DNA of 64,000 nucleotides from the NCBI GenBank assembly GCA_023954135.1, contig JAMLIN010000010.1, positions 43,549 to 107,548 on the forward strand, read 5' to 3'. The position numbers and the translations under genes are program-made. The DNA comes from Burkholderiaceae bacterium (GTDB taxonomy: Bacteria; Pseudomonadota; Gammaproteobacteria; Burkholderiales; Burkholderiaceae_E). The first letter of the stretch is position 1, and the number at the start of each line of letters is the position of its first letter. The notes beneath the pieces were generated by a model. It was not told the DNA's origin, made no database searches, and saw nothing but the letters and a program-made list of their open reading frames with translations. Below are positions 1 through 8,647 of this stretch, one piece after another.

Positions 1-1
1 G

Positions 2-421
2 TCCTTCGCCCACGAACGCCGCCATTTCGTCCGGGCGCTCTACGAAGGGATCGCCCTGTCGCTGCGCGACGTGCTCGAGGCGCTGCGCGCCCAGGGCCTC
101 GCGATGGACGAAGCCCGCATCATCGGCGGCGGCGCCCGCAGTGAAACGTGGCGCCAGATCGTCGCCGACGTGCTGGGCATCTCGATCCTGATGCCGGCGG
201 TGACCGACGCCTCGTTCGGGGCGGCGCTGATCGCCGGCGTCGGAATCGGCGCCTTTCCCGACGAGGCCACGGCAGCCGCCCGGACGGTCCGGATCGTGGC
301 CCGCCACGAACCCGATACCGGCAAGCGCGCGCTCTACGACGAGCTGCACGGCATCTATCGCGATGCCGCCCGGCAACTGGTCGACATCAATCACCGACTC
401 ACCGCAGTGGCCGCGCCATGA
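2..421 (+). CDS. FGGY-family carbohydrate kinase, C-terminal fragment (xylulokinase-like)
   Basis: The gene enters from the left edge; about 139 C-terminal residues are visible. They contain the FGGY C-terminal ATP-binding signature IIGGGARSETWRQIVADVLG, followed by a segment rich in Ala and Gly (ASFGAALIAGVGIGAF) as in xylulokinases. FGGY kinases phosphorylate sugars or polyols with ATP in the cytosol. The stop codon overlaps the start of the dehydrogenase gene (ATGA), so the two are translationally coupled. With the polyol dehydrogenase and TRAP importer downstream, a pentulose or polyol substrate is a reasonable inference. The substrate-binding N-terminal half is outside the window, so the sugar cannot be named. 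Confidence 0.85.
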   Translation, partial: SFAHERRHFVRALYEGIALSLRDVLEALRAQGLAMDEARIIGGGARSETWRQIVADVLGISILMPAVTDASFGAALIAGVGIGAFPDEATAAARTVRIVARHEPDTGKRALYDELHGIYRDAARQLVDINHRLTAVAAP

Positions 422-1503
422 CCCGGTTCCGCGCCTTCGGCTCCCCGCAACGCTACCTCCAAGGCCCTGGTGCCATCGGCGAGCTGGCCGGCATCGCCGC
501 GGGCTACGGCGCCAAGGTTCCCCTGGTCATCGCCGATGCCATCGTCGAGACGCTGCTGCACGACCGGCTCGAGGCCGCCCTCGGCCCCGGCACGCGCTTC
601 GCCGAGTTCAACGGTGAATGCACCGCCGCCGAGATCGACCGGCTCGCCAGGCTGGCGGGCGAGATCGGTGCCGACCTGATCCTCGGCGTCGGCGGCGGCA
701 AGGCGATCGACACGGCCAAGGGGGTACGGATCCAGCGGCCCGCCCCGCTCGTCATCGTCCCCACCATCGCATCGAACGACTCGCCGACCAGCCGCATAGC
801 GGTCGTGTACACCGATGCCCACCAGCTGCTGGAAGTCCGCCGGATGAGCGCCAACCCGGATGTGGTGCTGGTCGACACATCGGTGATCGCCGCCGCGCCG
901 GCGCGCTTCTTCGTCTCGGGCATCGGTGACGCGCTGTCGAAGAAGTTCGAGGCGGCCCAGTGCCTCGGCAGCGGGGGCGACAACTTCTACGGCGGCCGGC
1001 CGCCGCTGATCGCGACGACGATCGCCGACGCCTGCTACGACGTCATCCGCGGTCACGCCGAGCCGGCACTCGCGGCGGTGCGCCGCGGCGAGACCGACGA
1101 GCATGTCGAGCAGACCGTCGAGGCGACGATCCTGCTGTCGGGCCTGGCCTTCGAGAACGGCGGCCTGTCGATCGCCCATTCGCTCACCAGGGGCCTGTCG
1201 ATCGTATCCGGGGTCGCCGAGGCCCTGCATGGCGAGCAGGTCGCCTGGGGCCTCCTCGTGCAATGGGTGCTCGAGGAGCGGACCGAAGAGTTCCTCGCCG
1301 ACCAGCTGGCGTTCTACCGGCGGATCGGCCTGCCACGCACCCTGCGGGAGCTCGGCCTGCAGGGTGATCCGGCGGCGGCCGCCGCCACCATCGCGCAGGA
1401 CAGCTGGACCCGCGCACCCTACGTCAGGGCCCTGACGCAGCCGATCGATCCGGCGCGACTCGAAGCCGCGATCCGGATGACCGAGCGTTTCGCCGGGCCC
1501 TGA
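418..1503 (+). CDS. Iron/zinc-type glycerol dehydrogenase-like oxidoreductase (GldA family)
   Basis: 361 residues, the usual length for GldA. The NAD-binding glycine motif GVGGGKAIDTAK lies at about 90-101. The expected metal ligands are present at D171 (in SGIGDALSKK), H254 (in LSIAHSLTRG) and H271 (in EALHGEQVAWG), the spacing seen in glycerol dehydrogenases. It should oxidise a polyol to a ketose or dihydroxyacetone-like product with NAD+ in the cytosol. The ATG at 418 overlaps the kinase stop codon. A longer frame upstream in the same phase is a shadow of the kinase gene. Kinase plus dehydrogenase suggests oxidation of an imported polyol followed by phosphorylation. The exact substrate is not visible. 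Confidence 0.88.
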   Translation: MTRFRAFGSPQRYLQGPGAIGELAGIAAGYGAKVPLVIADAIVETLLHDRLEAALGPGTRFAEFNGECTAAEIDRLARLAGEIGADLILGVGGGKAIDTAKGVRIQRPAPLVIVPTIASNDSPTSRIAVVYTDAHQLLEVRRMSANPDVVLVDTSVIAAAPARFFVSGIGDALSKKFEAAQCLGSGGDNFYGGRPPLIATTIADACYDVIRGHAEPALAAVRRGETDEHVEQTVEATILLSGLAFENGGLSIAHSLTRGLSIVSGVAEALHGEQVAWGLLVQWVLEERTEEFLADQLAFYRRIGLPRTLRELGLQGDPAAAAATIAQDSWTRAPYVRALTQPIDPARLEAAIRMTERFAGP

Positions 1504-1536
1504 GTTCCACGATCATTCCAACAAGGGAGAACTTCG

Positions 1537-2526
1537 ATGAAGAATCGACTGACCGCCTGGATCACCGCCCTCGCCCTGTCGCTCGCCAGCGGCGCGGCGA
1601 TCGCCCAGACCCAGGTCCGCATCGGCAGCATCCAGTCCGAAACCTTCTACATGAACAAGTACATGGAGAAGTTCCAGGAGCTGGTGAACCAGAAGACCAA
1701 CAACGCGTACCGCTTCAGGGTCTTCTACAACAGCACGCTCGGCAACGAGTCCGAAATGTTCGAGCAGATGCAGGCCGGCGTGCTCGAGATGCAGTTCGGC
1801 TACTCCGCGATCCTGCCCAACTACGTGCCCGAGACCGAGATCATCGGCCTGCCCGGCCTGCTGTCGAACTTCGATGAAGTGCACAAGGTCATGAACGGTG
1901 CGATCGGCGAGGATCTCGCCCAGAAGGTCCTCGACAAGACCGGCGTGCGGATCCTGTGGTGGGTCGACCAGGCGCACCGCAATGTCTGGCTCAAGGACAA
2001 GGAGGTCAAGTCGCTGGCCGACATGAAGGGGATCAAGATCCGCTCGCCCAACTCGCCGCTGTACCTGCGGGTGCTGCGGACCATGGGTCTGAACGCCACC
2101 CCGATGGGATTCAACGAGATCTACACCGCGGTCAAGACCGGCGTCGTCGACGGTCACGAGCAGGAGGATCCGGGCGTCATCGCCATGAAGTTCTACGAGG
2201 TCGAGAACCGCGGCGTCGTGACCCGGCACATGTACCAGTCCGCCGTGTGGGAAGTCAGCGAGAAGTTCTTCCAGAAGCTGCCGGCCGAGCACCAGCAGAT
2301 CTTCAAGGACGCCGCCCGCGAGGCCGGCATCTGGTTCCGCCCGCACACGGGTCTGCATGCCGAGCTCGCCGCCCGCAAGGTGCTCGAGGAGAAGCATGGC
2401 ATGAAGATCACCGAGCTCGATCCGAAGGAGCTTGCCGCCGTGTTCGGACCGATGGTCGACGAGTACGCCAAGGAACGCGGAATCCTCGACTACGTCCAGA
2501 AGGTCCGCAAGGAACTCGGCAAGTAG
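1537..2526 (+). CDS. TRAP transporter periplasmic substrate-binding protein (DctP family)
   Basis: 329 residues starting with a signal peptide (MKNRLTAWITALALSLASGAAIA, cleaved near AQTQ). The mature part has DctP landmarks: binding-lobe segment FYNSTLGNESEMFEQMQAG at about 70, IRSPNSPLYLRVLRTMG and NEIYTAVKTGVVDGHE in the centre. These proteins capture an organic acid or polyol in the periplasm and pass it to the DctQM membrane pair. A GGGAG ribosome site precedes the ATG 33 bases after the dehydrogenase gene. The conserved carboxylate-binding Arg is probably in the KIRSPNS segment (inference), which would favour an acidic ligand such as a sugar acid. Confidence 0.92.
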   Translation: MKNRLTAWITALALSLASGAAIAQTQVRIGSIQSETFYMNKYMEKFQELVNQKTNNAYRFRVFYNSTLGNESEMFEQMQAGVLEMQFGYSAILPNYVPETEIIGLPGLLSNFDEVHKVMNGAIGEDLAQKVLDKTGVRILWWVDQAHRNVWLKDKEVKSLADMKGIKIRSPNSPLYLRVLRTMGLNATPMGFNEIYTAVKTGVVDGHEQEDPGVIAMKFYEVENRGVVTRHMYQSAVWEVSEKFFQKLPAEHQQIFKDAAREAGIWFRPHTGLHAELAARKVLEEKHGMKITELDPKELAAVFGPMVDEYAKERGILDYVQKVRKELGK

Positions 2527-2533
2527 CCCTCGG

Positions 2534-3037
2534 ATGCGCACCGGCAAGCACATCCTGCTGAGCGAGTGGATCACGATCATCGCCTTCGTGGCGATGGTCG
2601 TGTCCACCTGCGCCCAGGTGGTCTGCCGCTATCTGCTGTCGTACTCGCTGCCCTGGGCCGATGAGCTGGCCCGCTTCTCGCTGGTGTGGATGGTCTTCGT
2701 CGGCATGGTGGCCACCCTCGCCCGGGGTCAGCACGTCACGGCCGACGTCCTGCTCGAGCGCTACCGTGGCCGCATGCGGCTGATCATGCTGACCCTGGTG
2801 GACCTGGCCTCCATCCTGCTTTTCGGCTGCCTGCTCTACGGCGGCGTCAAGCTGGTGGAGATGACCGGGACGCAGATGACGGCCTCCCTGGGCGTGCCGA
2901 AATCCTGGATCTACGCGGCGCTGCCGATCGGCGCGACGCTGATGCTGATCGAGCTCCTGCTGCAGATCGTCCGCCGCCTGCGCCAGCCGGCATCCGACAG
3001 TGACGCTCCGTCGGATTCCGGCCCCCGGGCCCTGTAG
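2534..3037 (+). CDS. TRAP transporter small membrane subunit (DctQ family)
   Basis: 167 residues with four predicted transmembrane helices at about 11-31, 47-65, 88-110 and 128-148; the segment LPWADELARFSLVWMVFVGM is characteristic of DctQ. It acts in the inner membrane as the small partner of DctM. The start at ATG 2534 is seven bases after the DctP stop; an in-frame extension further upstream only reads through the dctP gene in another phase. Family assignment is firm from topology, the conserved motif and position between P and M genes. Confidence 0.88.
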   Translation: MRTGKHILLSEWITIIAFVAMVVSTCAQVVCRYLLSYSLPWADELARFSLVWMVFVGMVATLARGQHVTADVLLERYRGRMRLIMLTLVDLASILLFGCLLYGGVKLVEMTGTQMTASLGVPKSWIYAALPIGATLMLIELLLQIVRRLRQPASDSDAPSDSGPRAL

Positions 3038-3075
3038 CGAACCCCTCGAGCCCCAGGCCGCGAACCGGAGAGGAC

Positions 3076-4359
3076 ATGGAAGCCGTCGTGATGCTCGTGA
3101 TGCTGTTCGTGCTGCTCACGATCGGCATCCCCATCGCATTCAGCATCGGACTGTCGGTGCTGTGCGTGCTCGCCATCACCGACGTACCTCTGACGATCTT
3201 CGCGCAACGGGTGGCGAACGCCGCCGACAGCTTCGCGCTGCTGGCCATCCCGTTCTTCGTGCTGGCGGGCGAGCTGATGAACCGGGGCGGCATGACCCTG
3301 CGTCTGGTCAACTTCGCCCAGGCCCTGATCGGCCACTTCCGCGGCGGCCTCGGCCAGACCAGCGTCCTGTCGAGCCTTATCTTCGCCAATGTCTCGGGTT
3401 CGGCGATCGCCGACACCACCGCGATCGGCTCGGTGCTGATCCCGGCCATGAAACGCAAGGGCTACCGCCCCGCCTTCGTGGCGTCGCTGCAGGCCAGCGC
3501 GGGCCTGCTCGCGCCGATCGTGCCGCCCAGCATCCTGCTGATCCTCTATGGCTCCATGGTCAATGTCTCGATCGGGGGCCTCTTTCTCGGCGCGGTCGTG
3601 CCCGGCTACCTGATCGCGCTCTCCATGATGGTGCTGGTCTACGTCCTGTGCAGCCCGACTCGCCAGCCCGGTATCCAGAAGGAGCCCTTTGCCGGCCTGC
3701 CGACCATCCGCCAGTCGACCCGCGAAGCGCTGCCGGCCCTCGGCATGCCGGTGATCATCATCGTCGGGATCGCCGGCGGCGTATTCACCGCGACCGAGGC
3801 CGGCGCGGTCGCCGTAGCCTACGCCTTCGTGATCGGCAAGTTCTTCTACCGGCAGTTCACCTGGCGCGAATTGCCCGCGATCCTGCTGTCGGCCGCCTCG
3901 GTCACGGTCATGGTCATGGCGATCATCGTGTTCGCGGCGGTATTCGGCTGGCTGCTCGCCTGGCAGGGCGTGCCCGACACGATCTCGGCATGGATCACCG
4001 GCCTGACCTCGAACCCCTACGGCTTTCTCGCGATCGTCGCGATCTTCGTGCTGCTGATCGGCACCGTGATGGAAGTGCTGGCGATCGCCACGATCTTCGG
4101 CCCGCTGCTGCACACGCTGGCCGGCGGCTACGGCTTCGACCCGATCTTCTTCGGCGTCCTGCTCGCGGTACTGATGCAGATCGGCGGCATCACCCCGCCG
4201 GTCGGCATCCTGCTCAACATCACCTGCGGCATGGCCGGCGTCAAGCCGGGCCAGTGCCTCGGCTACATCGGGCTGTTCATCCTCGCCATCCTCGCCGTCC
4301 TGCTGCTCGCCGTGGCCTTTCCGCCGCTGATCACCTACCTCCCGCGAGCACTTCTCTAG
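3076..4359 (+). CDS. TRAP transporter large permease subunit (DctM family)
   Basis: 427 residues, all hydrophobic helices, the standard DctM length. The start MEAVVMLVMLFVLLTIGIPI, the FFVLAGELMNRGGMT segment, the FANVSGSAIADTTAIGS repeat region and LMQIGGITPPVGILL near the C-terminus are typical. It forms the Na+- or H+-driven transport channel of the TRAP system in the inner membrane. A clear GGAGAGG ribosome site lies ahead of ATG 3076. Last gene of the presumed kinase-dehydrogenase-TRAP operon; 124 bases separate it from lptE. Confidence 0.93.
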   Translation: MEAVVMLVMLFVLLTIGIPIAFSIGLSVLCVLAITDVPLTIFAQRVANAADSFALLAIPFFVLAGELMNRGGMTLRLVNFAQALIGHFRGGLGQTSVLSSLIFANVSGSAIADTTAIGSVLIPAMKRKGYRPAFVASLQASAGLLAPIVPPSILLILYGSMVNVSIGGLFLGAVVPGYLIALSMMVLVYVLCSPTRQPGIQKEPFAGLPTIRQSTREALPALGMPVIIIVGIAGGVFTATEAGAVAVAYAFVIGKFFYRQFTWRELPAILLSAASVTVMVMAIIVFAAVFGWLLAWQGVPDTISAWITGLTSNPYGFLAIVAIFVLLIGTVMEVLAIATIFGPLLHTLAGGYGFDPIFFGVLLAVLMQIGGITPPVGILLNITCGMAGVKPGQCLGYIGLFILAILAVLLLAVAFPPLITYLPRALL

Positions 4360-4483
4360 GCGGCGGGCATTCGTCGTCCACGCCGGCAACCGGCCGGGGG
4401 CTCGACAAGAACCTGTACTCTTGTTGAAATCGGCCTCCCGGTCCACCCCGCTCTTCGCCAGCGAACTCCGAGTGTCTCATTCA

Positions 4484-4987
4484 ATGAAACGCCGCCACGC
4501 CCTCGGCGTCCTGCTCCTCGCGGCCGCCGCCGGCAGCGGCTGCGGTTTCCGGCTGCGGGAATCCTCGGGGCTCCCATTCGAGACGCTGCACACCACGTTC
4601 TCCCGGACCTCCGCCCTCGGCTCGGAGTTCCGGCGGGTGGTGCGCTCCGGAAGCGGCACCCGGATCGTCGATACGCGTGAAGAGGCCGAGGCGATTCTCG
4701 TGGTGCTCTCCGAGAATCGCGAGAAGGAAGCGATCGGATTCTCGACCACCGGCCGGCCGGTGGAGTACGAGCTGCGGCTGCGCACCGCCTTCCGTGTCGA
4801 CGACGCGGCCGGCCACAATCTGCTGCCGCGCACCGCGCTGGTCGTACGCCGCGAGATCAGCGTCGGCGAGATCCAGTTGCTGTCCAAGCAGCTCGAGGAA
4901 GAGCGGATCTTCCAGGAGATGCGGTCGGACATGGTCCAGCAGATGGTGAGGCGACTGGCGACCATCACGCCGCGCGACTCGAAATGA
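4484..4987 (+). CDS. lptE: LPS-assembly lipoprotein LptE
   Basis: 167 residues. The start MKRRHALGVLLLAAAAGSGC is a lipoprotein signal with the lipobox ending at Cys, followed by GFRLRESSGLPFETLHTTF, which is LptE-like. LptE plugs the LptD barrel in the outer membrane and helps insert LPS. I chose ATG 4484 over an upstream TTG at 4421 because it places the signal peptide at the N-terminus. The last four bases overlap holA (ATGA). In most relatives leuS lies directly upstream; here a TRAP operon does, so the leuS-lptE linkage has been broken. Confidence 0.85.
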   Translation: MKRRHALGVLLLAAAAGSGCGFRLRESSGLPFETLHTTFSRTSALGSEFRRVVRSGSGTRIVDTREEAEAILVVLSENREKEAIGFSTTGRPVEYELRLRTAFRVDDAAGHNLLPRTALVVRREISVGEIQLLSKQLEEERIFQEMRSDMVQQMVRRLATITPRDSK

Positions 4988-6015
4988 TGGTCCGGCCCGA
5001 AGGGCTCGAGCGCGCCTTGCGCGACGGCCCGCCTATCCTCACCTGGATCCATGGCGACGAGCCATTGCTCGTGATCGAGGCGGCCGACCGGGTGCGCGCG
5101 GCGGCACGGGCGGCCGGCTGCGAGGAACGCGTCGTGCTGTACGTCGAGCGCGGCTTCTCGAGCGCCGACCTGGCCGGGCATGCCGGGTCGATGTCGCTGT
5201 TCGCGAGCCGACGCCTGATCGAGCTGCGCGTCCCGAACAGCCCGACGCGCGAGCTCGGCGAAGCGCTCGCCGCCCTGGCCGGCAGTCTCGACGATTCGGT
5301 GCGAATACTCGCGACCAGCGGCCCGCTCGACCGCAAGACCGTCAACGGTGCCTGGTTCAAGGCGCTCGATCCGCACATGCTGCATGTGGCGATCTATCCG
5401 ATCGACCGGAGCCGGCTCGCCGGCTGGATCGGCGAGCGGCTCGCCGCCCAGGGGCAACGGGCCGGGCGCGAGACGCTCGAGCTGATCGCCGACCGGGTAG
5501 AAGGCAACCTGCTGGCTGCCCACCAGGAGATCCGCAAGCTCGGCCTGCTTTTCCCGGAAGGGCCGCTCGCCGCCGACGCGGTCCGCGATGCGGTGCTCAA
5601 CGTGGCCCGCTACGATCCCTACGCCCTGCTCGAGGCGGCGCTGGGCGGCGACGTCGACCGCACCCGTCGCAGCCTCGACGGCCTGAAGGCCGAAGGCGCC
5701 GCCGAGCCCCTCGTGCTCTTCGCCCTGGCCGACGGCGCCCGCACCCTGGTGCGCCTGTTCGACGACCAACGCCGCGGCGTCGCACAGACGCAGTCCTTTG
5801 CGCAGGCGAGGGTATTCGGCACGCGCACCGCGGCCTATCGCTCGGCGATATCGCGCCACGACGTCCGTTCGGCCCGCCGCATGCTGCAGGCGGCAGCCCG
5901 TGCCGATACAATCGTGAAGGGCGCTCGCCAGGGCGATCCCTGGCAGGCGCTCGGCGAACTGGCGCTCTCGCTGGCCGGCGCCCCCCTGCTCGACAGCCCC
6001 TGCCCCGAGGCCTGA
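4984..6015 (+). CDS. holA: DNA polymerase III delta subunit HolA
   Basis: 343 residues, normal for HolA. The N-terminal domain contains WIHGDEPLLVIEAADRVRA, the degenerate P-loop region of delta, then RRLIELRVPNSPTRELGEAL and the clamp-opening region; the C-terminal third is helical (collar domain). Delta opens the beta clamp as part of the clamp loader. It is translationally coupled to lptE by an ATGA overlap, the standard arrangement in betaproteobacteria, and followed by proA after a repeat-containing gap. Confidence 0.93.
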   Translation: MMVRPEGLERALRDGPPILTWIHGDEPLLVIEAADRVRAAARAAGCEERVVLYVERGFSSADLAGHAGSMSLFASRRLIELRVPNSPTRELGEALAALAGSLDDSVRILATSGPLDRKTVNGAWFKALDPHMLHVAIYPIDRSRLAGWIGERLAAQGQRAGRETLELIADRVEGNLLAAHQEIRKLGLLFPEGPLAADAVRDAVLNVARYDPYALLEAALGGDVDRTRRSLDGLKAEGAAEPLVLFALADGARTLVRLFDDQRRGVAQTQSFAQARVFGTRTAAYRSAISRHDVRSARRMLQAAARADTIVKGARQGDPWQALGELALSLAGAPLLDSPCPEA

Positions 6016-6024
6016 CATGAAACG

Positions 6025-6099
6025 ACCCCCACGCTCGCTATCGCTCGCTGCCCCCCGAGGGGGCTGTCAGTGGCTTCGGGCGGCCGGGCGCCACTGACA
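6025..6099. repeat. Burkholderiales-type GC-rich repeat plus perfect hairpin reaching the proA start codon
   Basis: The first part contains CCCCCACGCT followed by CCCCCCGAGGGGG, a short repeat type common between genes in Burkholderiales; a related copy lies near 34618-34736. The second part is a perfect 10-bp inverted repeat, TGTCAGTGGC at 6065-6074 and GCCACTGACA at 6090-6099, with a 15-base loop. The last A of the right arm is the A of the proA ATG. No Shine-Dalgarno sequence is visible between hairpin and ATG. Confidence 0.75.
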
Positions 6100-7382
6100 T
6101 GCACATCGAAGCGCCCGACGTCGGAGCCTACATCGACGCCCTCGGCCGCCGCGCCCGCGCCGCCAGCCGGCGCATGGCCAGCGCGAGCACCGAAGCGCGC
6201 AACGCGGCTCTGCGGGCGACCGCCGCCGCCATCCGCGCCGGCGCCGATACGCTGCAGGCGGCCAACGAGCGCGACCTCGAGGCGGCCCGAGCCGCCGGCC
6301 ACGATGCCGCCTTCGTCGACAGGCTCGCGCTCACCGACAAGGTCATCGAATCGATGGCCGCCGGCCTCGAGCAGATCGCCGAGCTGCCCGATCCGATCGG
6401 CGAGATATCCGACCTGCGCTATCGCCCTTCCGGCATCCAGGTGGGCCTGATGCGGGTACCGCTGGGCGTCGTCGGCATCATCTACGAGTCGCGCCCCAAC
6501 GTCACGGTCGATGCCGCCGGCCTGTGCATCAAGTCCGGGAACGCGACGATCCTGCGGGGCGGATCGGAGGCGTTTCACAGCAACCAGGCGCTCGCCGCCC
6601 TGGTTCACGAAGGCCTCGACGCGGCCGGCCTGCCCGCCGACGCGGTCCAGGTCGTCGAGACCACCGATCGCGAAGCCGTCGGCGCCCTGCTGCGCAGCCC
6701 GCAGTGGGTCGACGTGATCGTGCCGCGCGGCGGCAAGTCCCTGACGTCGCGCATCGCCACGGAATCCCGCGTACCGGTGATCAAGCATCTCGATGGCGTC
6801 TGCCATGTCTACGTCGACGACGGCGCCGACCCCGACATGGCCGTCACCATCGCCGACAACGCCAAGACTCAGCGCTACTCTCCATGCAACACGATGGAGA
6901 CCCTGCTGGTGGCCGCGTCGATCGCGCCGGAGCTGTTGCCGCGCATCGGCAAGGTCTTCGCCGCCAAGGGCGTCGAGATGCGCGGCGACGAACGCAGCTG
7001 CGAGCTGCTCGGTGCCGCCGGCCTGCCGGCCACCGCGGCCACCGAGGAGGACTGGTCGACGGAGTACCTCGCCCCGATCATCTCGATCCGCGTCGTCGCG
7101 GGCATCGACGAGGCCATCGACCACATCGGGCGCTACGGATCCGCGCACACCGATGCCATCGTCACCCGCGACCACCAGCGCGCGATGCGCTTCCTGCGCG
7201 AAGTCGACTCGTCGTCGGTGATGATCAATGCGTCGACCCGTTTTGCCGACGGATTCGAGTACGGGCTCGGCGCCGAGATCGGCATCTCGACCGACAAGCT
7301 CCATGCGCGCGGGCCGGTCGGCCTCGAGGGCCTGACCTCACGCAAGTACGTCGTATTCGGCAGCGGCCAGATCCGAAGCTAG
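6099..7382 (+). CDS. proA: Glutamate-5-semialdehyde dehydrogenase (gamma-glutamyl phosphate reductase)
   Basis: 427 residues, full length. Recognisable blocks are [20 protein letters not shown] at about 117, [19 protein letters not shown], and the catalytic cysteine region [15 protein letters not shown] at about 260. ProA reduces gamma-glutamyl phosphate with NADPH to glutamate semialdehyde in proline synthesis. The proline partner gene proC is at 15119. The start ATG sits at the foot of a perfect hairpin without a visible ribosome site, so translation may be restrained or the true start may lie slightly downstream. Its TAG stop lies within the left end of the palindrome at 7379-7542. Confidence 0.95.
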   Translation: MHIEAPDVGAYIDALGRRARAASRRMASASTEARNAALRATAAAIRAGADTLQAANERDLEAARAAGHDAAFVDRLALTDKVIESMAAGLEQIAELPDPIGEISDLRYRPSGIQVGLMRVPLGVVGIIYESRPNVTVDAAGLCIKSGNATILRGGSEAFHSNQALAALVHEGLDAAGLPADAVQVVETTDREAVGALLRSPQWVDVIVPRGGKSLTSRIATESRVPVIKHLDGVCHVYVDDGADPDMAVTIADNAKTQRYSPCNTMETLLVAASIAPELLPRIGKVFAAKGVEMRGDERSCELLGAAGLPATAATEEDWSTEYLAPIISIRVVAGIDEAIDHIGRYGSAHTDAIVTRDHQRAMRFLREVDSSSVMINASTRFADGFEYGLGAEIGISTDKLHARGPVGLEGLTSRKYVVFGSGQIRS

Positions 7383-7542
7383 TGTCGTGAATCAGAAGTT
7401 CGCCGACGAAATCCGCCGAGATGGGCGCCATGCTGCGTTGCAAATCCTCGCGATACCTCGGGTATCGCTCCGGTTTGCGCCTTGCCTGACACCCATCTCG
7501 ACAGATTTCTTTCTTCGCCAAACCTCTGACTCACGACACTAG
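7379..7542. repeat. 164-bp imperfect palindromic element with CTAG ends (MITE-like)
   Basis: The ends are perfect inverted copies: CTAGTGTCGTGA at 7379-7390 and TCACGACACTAG at 7531-7542. The inner arms continue to pair imperfectly (GAGATGGGCGCCATG on the left against the complement of CCTGACACCCATCTC on the right), meeting at a centre near GATACCTCGGGTATCG. No reading frame is carried. The CTAG ends could be part of the element or a target duplication. It fills the gap between the proA stop and hemJ start exactly, and could fold into a long hairpin in RNA. From memory, similar elements are widespread in betaproteobacteria. Confidence 0.85.
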
Positions 7543-8025
7543 ATGGCCGGCGCGTACCTCTGGGTGAAGGCGCTGCACATCGTCTTCGTGACGTGCTGGT
7601 TCGCGGGCCTCTTCTACTTGCCGCGAATCTTCGTCAATCTCGCGCTCGTGGCCGAACCCGATGCCGCCCGCGGCCCGGCGGGCGCGACCTCCCCGGCCAC
7701 GGCTTGCGCCGAGTACCGCCGACTGCTGCTCATGGCCCGCAAGCTCTACCGCTTCATGACCCCGCTGGCCGTCATCGCCCTCGGCTTCGGGCTGGCGCTC
7801 TGGCTGTACTACGGGATCGGGCTGGGCCCCGGCAACGGCTGGATGCACGCCAAGCTGGCCATCGTGCTGCTGCTGGTGGCCTACCATCTGGCCTGCGGTG
7901 CCCTGCTGCGCGCTTTCGAGGCCGGCAGCAACCGGCGCGGCCACCGCTGGTTCCGCGTCTTCAACGAAGCGCCGGTCCTGGCCCTGTTCGCCGCCGTCAT
8001 CCTCGTCGTCGTCAAACCGTTCTGA
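7543..8025 (+). CDS. hemJ: HemJ-type protoporphyrinogen oxidase / CopD-like membrane protein
   Basis: 160 residues with four predicted membrane helices. The N-terminus WVKALHIVFVTCWFAGLFYLP matches the HemJ signature (KALHII..W.AGLFYLPR), with the conserved His, and a later WMHAKLAIVLLLVAYHLACG helix also fits. HemJ oxidises protoporphyrinogen IX to protoporphyrin IX in the inner membrane in bacteria without HemG or HemY. A 23-residue hydrophilic insertion (about 39-61) lies between helices 1 and 2. The ATG immediately follows the palindromic repeat with no ribosome site, so the gene may depend on read-through from proA or on a promoter inside the repeat. Confidence 0.75.
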   Translation: MAGAYLWVKALHIVFVTCWFAGLFYLPRIFVNLALVAEPDAARGPAGATSPATACAEYRRLLLMARKLYRFMTPLAVIALGFGLALWLYYGIGLGPGNGWMHAKLAIVLLLVAYHLACGALLRAFEAGSNRRGHRWFRVFNEAPVLALFAAVILVVVKPF

Positions 8026-8053
8026 ACAGCCGCAAGGCGCAGGGGAGATTCCC

Positions 8054-8647
8054 ATGGATCGAATCGAGTACTACTTCGCGCCGCATTCCCCCTGGAGCTA
8101 CTTCGGCCACCAGCGACTGGCCGCGATCGCCGGACGCCATGGCGCCCGGATCGAGCTGAAGCCCTGCGACCTGGGGCGGATCTTCGCCGTCACCGGCAGC
8201 CTTCCCCTGCCCAAGCGCCCGCCGGCCCGGCAGGCCTACCGGCTGGTCGAGCTGCGGCGCTGGCGCGACTTCCTCGGTATCGAGCTGAACATCCACCCGG
8301 CGCATTTCCCCGTCGACCCGACCGCCGCCTCGCTCGCGATCATCGCGGCGGCAGCCGCCGATGGCGAACGGGCCGCCTACGATCTTGCGGGACGCCTGAT
8401 GCGAGCCGTCTGGGCCGAGGAGCGCGACATCGCCGACGAAGCCACTCTCGTGGCCATCGCCACCGAGGCCGGGCTCGACGCCGACCGGATCCTCGCGGGG
8501 CGGGAAGCGGCAGTGCCGACCTACGAGCGCAATACCGAGGACGCCCTCGCCGCCGGCATGTTCGGCGCACCCTGGTACCAGCTGCGCGGCGAAGGATTCT
8601 GGGGCCAGGACCGGCTCGACCTGCTGGATCACACGCTTGGCCGTTGA
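8054..8647 (+). CDS. DsbA-fold 2-hydroxychromene-2-carboxylate isomerase-like protein
   Basis: 197 residues. The start MDRIEYYFAPHSPWSYFGHQ matches the kappa-class GST / HCCA isomerase family, where Ser replaces the catalytic Cys of DsbA (S-P-W-S-Y). The C-terminal block AAGMFGAPWYQLRGEGFWGQDRLD is also typical. These enzymes are glutathione-dependent isomerases in aromatic degradation, but chromosomal stand-alone members are often of unknown role. ATG 8054 has GGGGAG just upstream. The stop overlaps the start of the methyltransferase gene by 11 bases. Confidence 0.8.
   Translation: MDRIEYYFAPHSPWSYFGHQRLAAIAGRHGARIELKPCDLGRIFAVTGSLPLPKRPPARQAYRLVELRRWRDFLGIELNIHPAHFPVDPTAASLAIIAAAAADGERAAYDLAGRLMRAVWAEERDIADEATLVAIATEAGLDADRILAGREAAVPTYERNTEDALAAGMFGAPWYQLRGEGFWGQDRLDLLDHTLGR

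Noticed and set aside
2911..4446. 511-codon open frame opposite dctM
   Set aside because: Product is an Asp/Arg/His-rich shadow of a membrane protein gene, without motifs.
7379..7542. Insertion sequence with transposase
   Set aside because: The element is too short and holds no transposase frame; only inverted ends are present.
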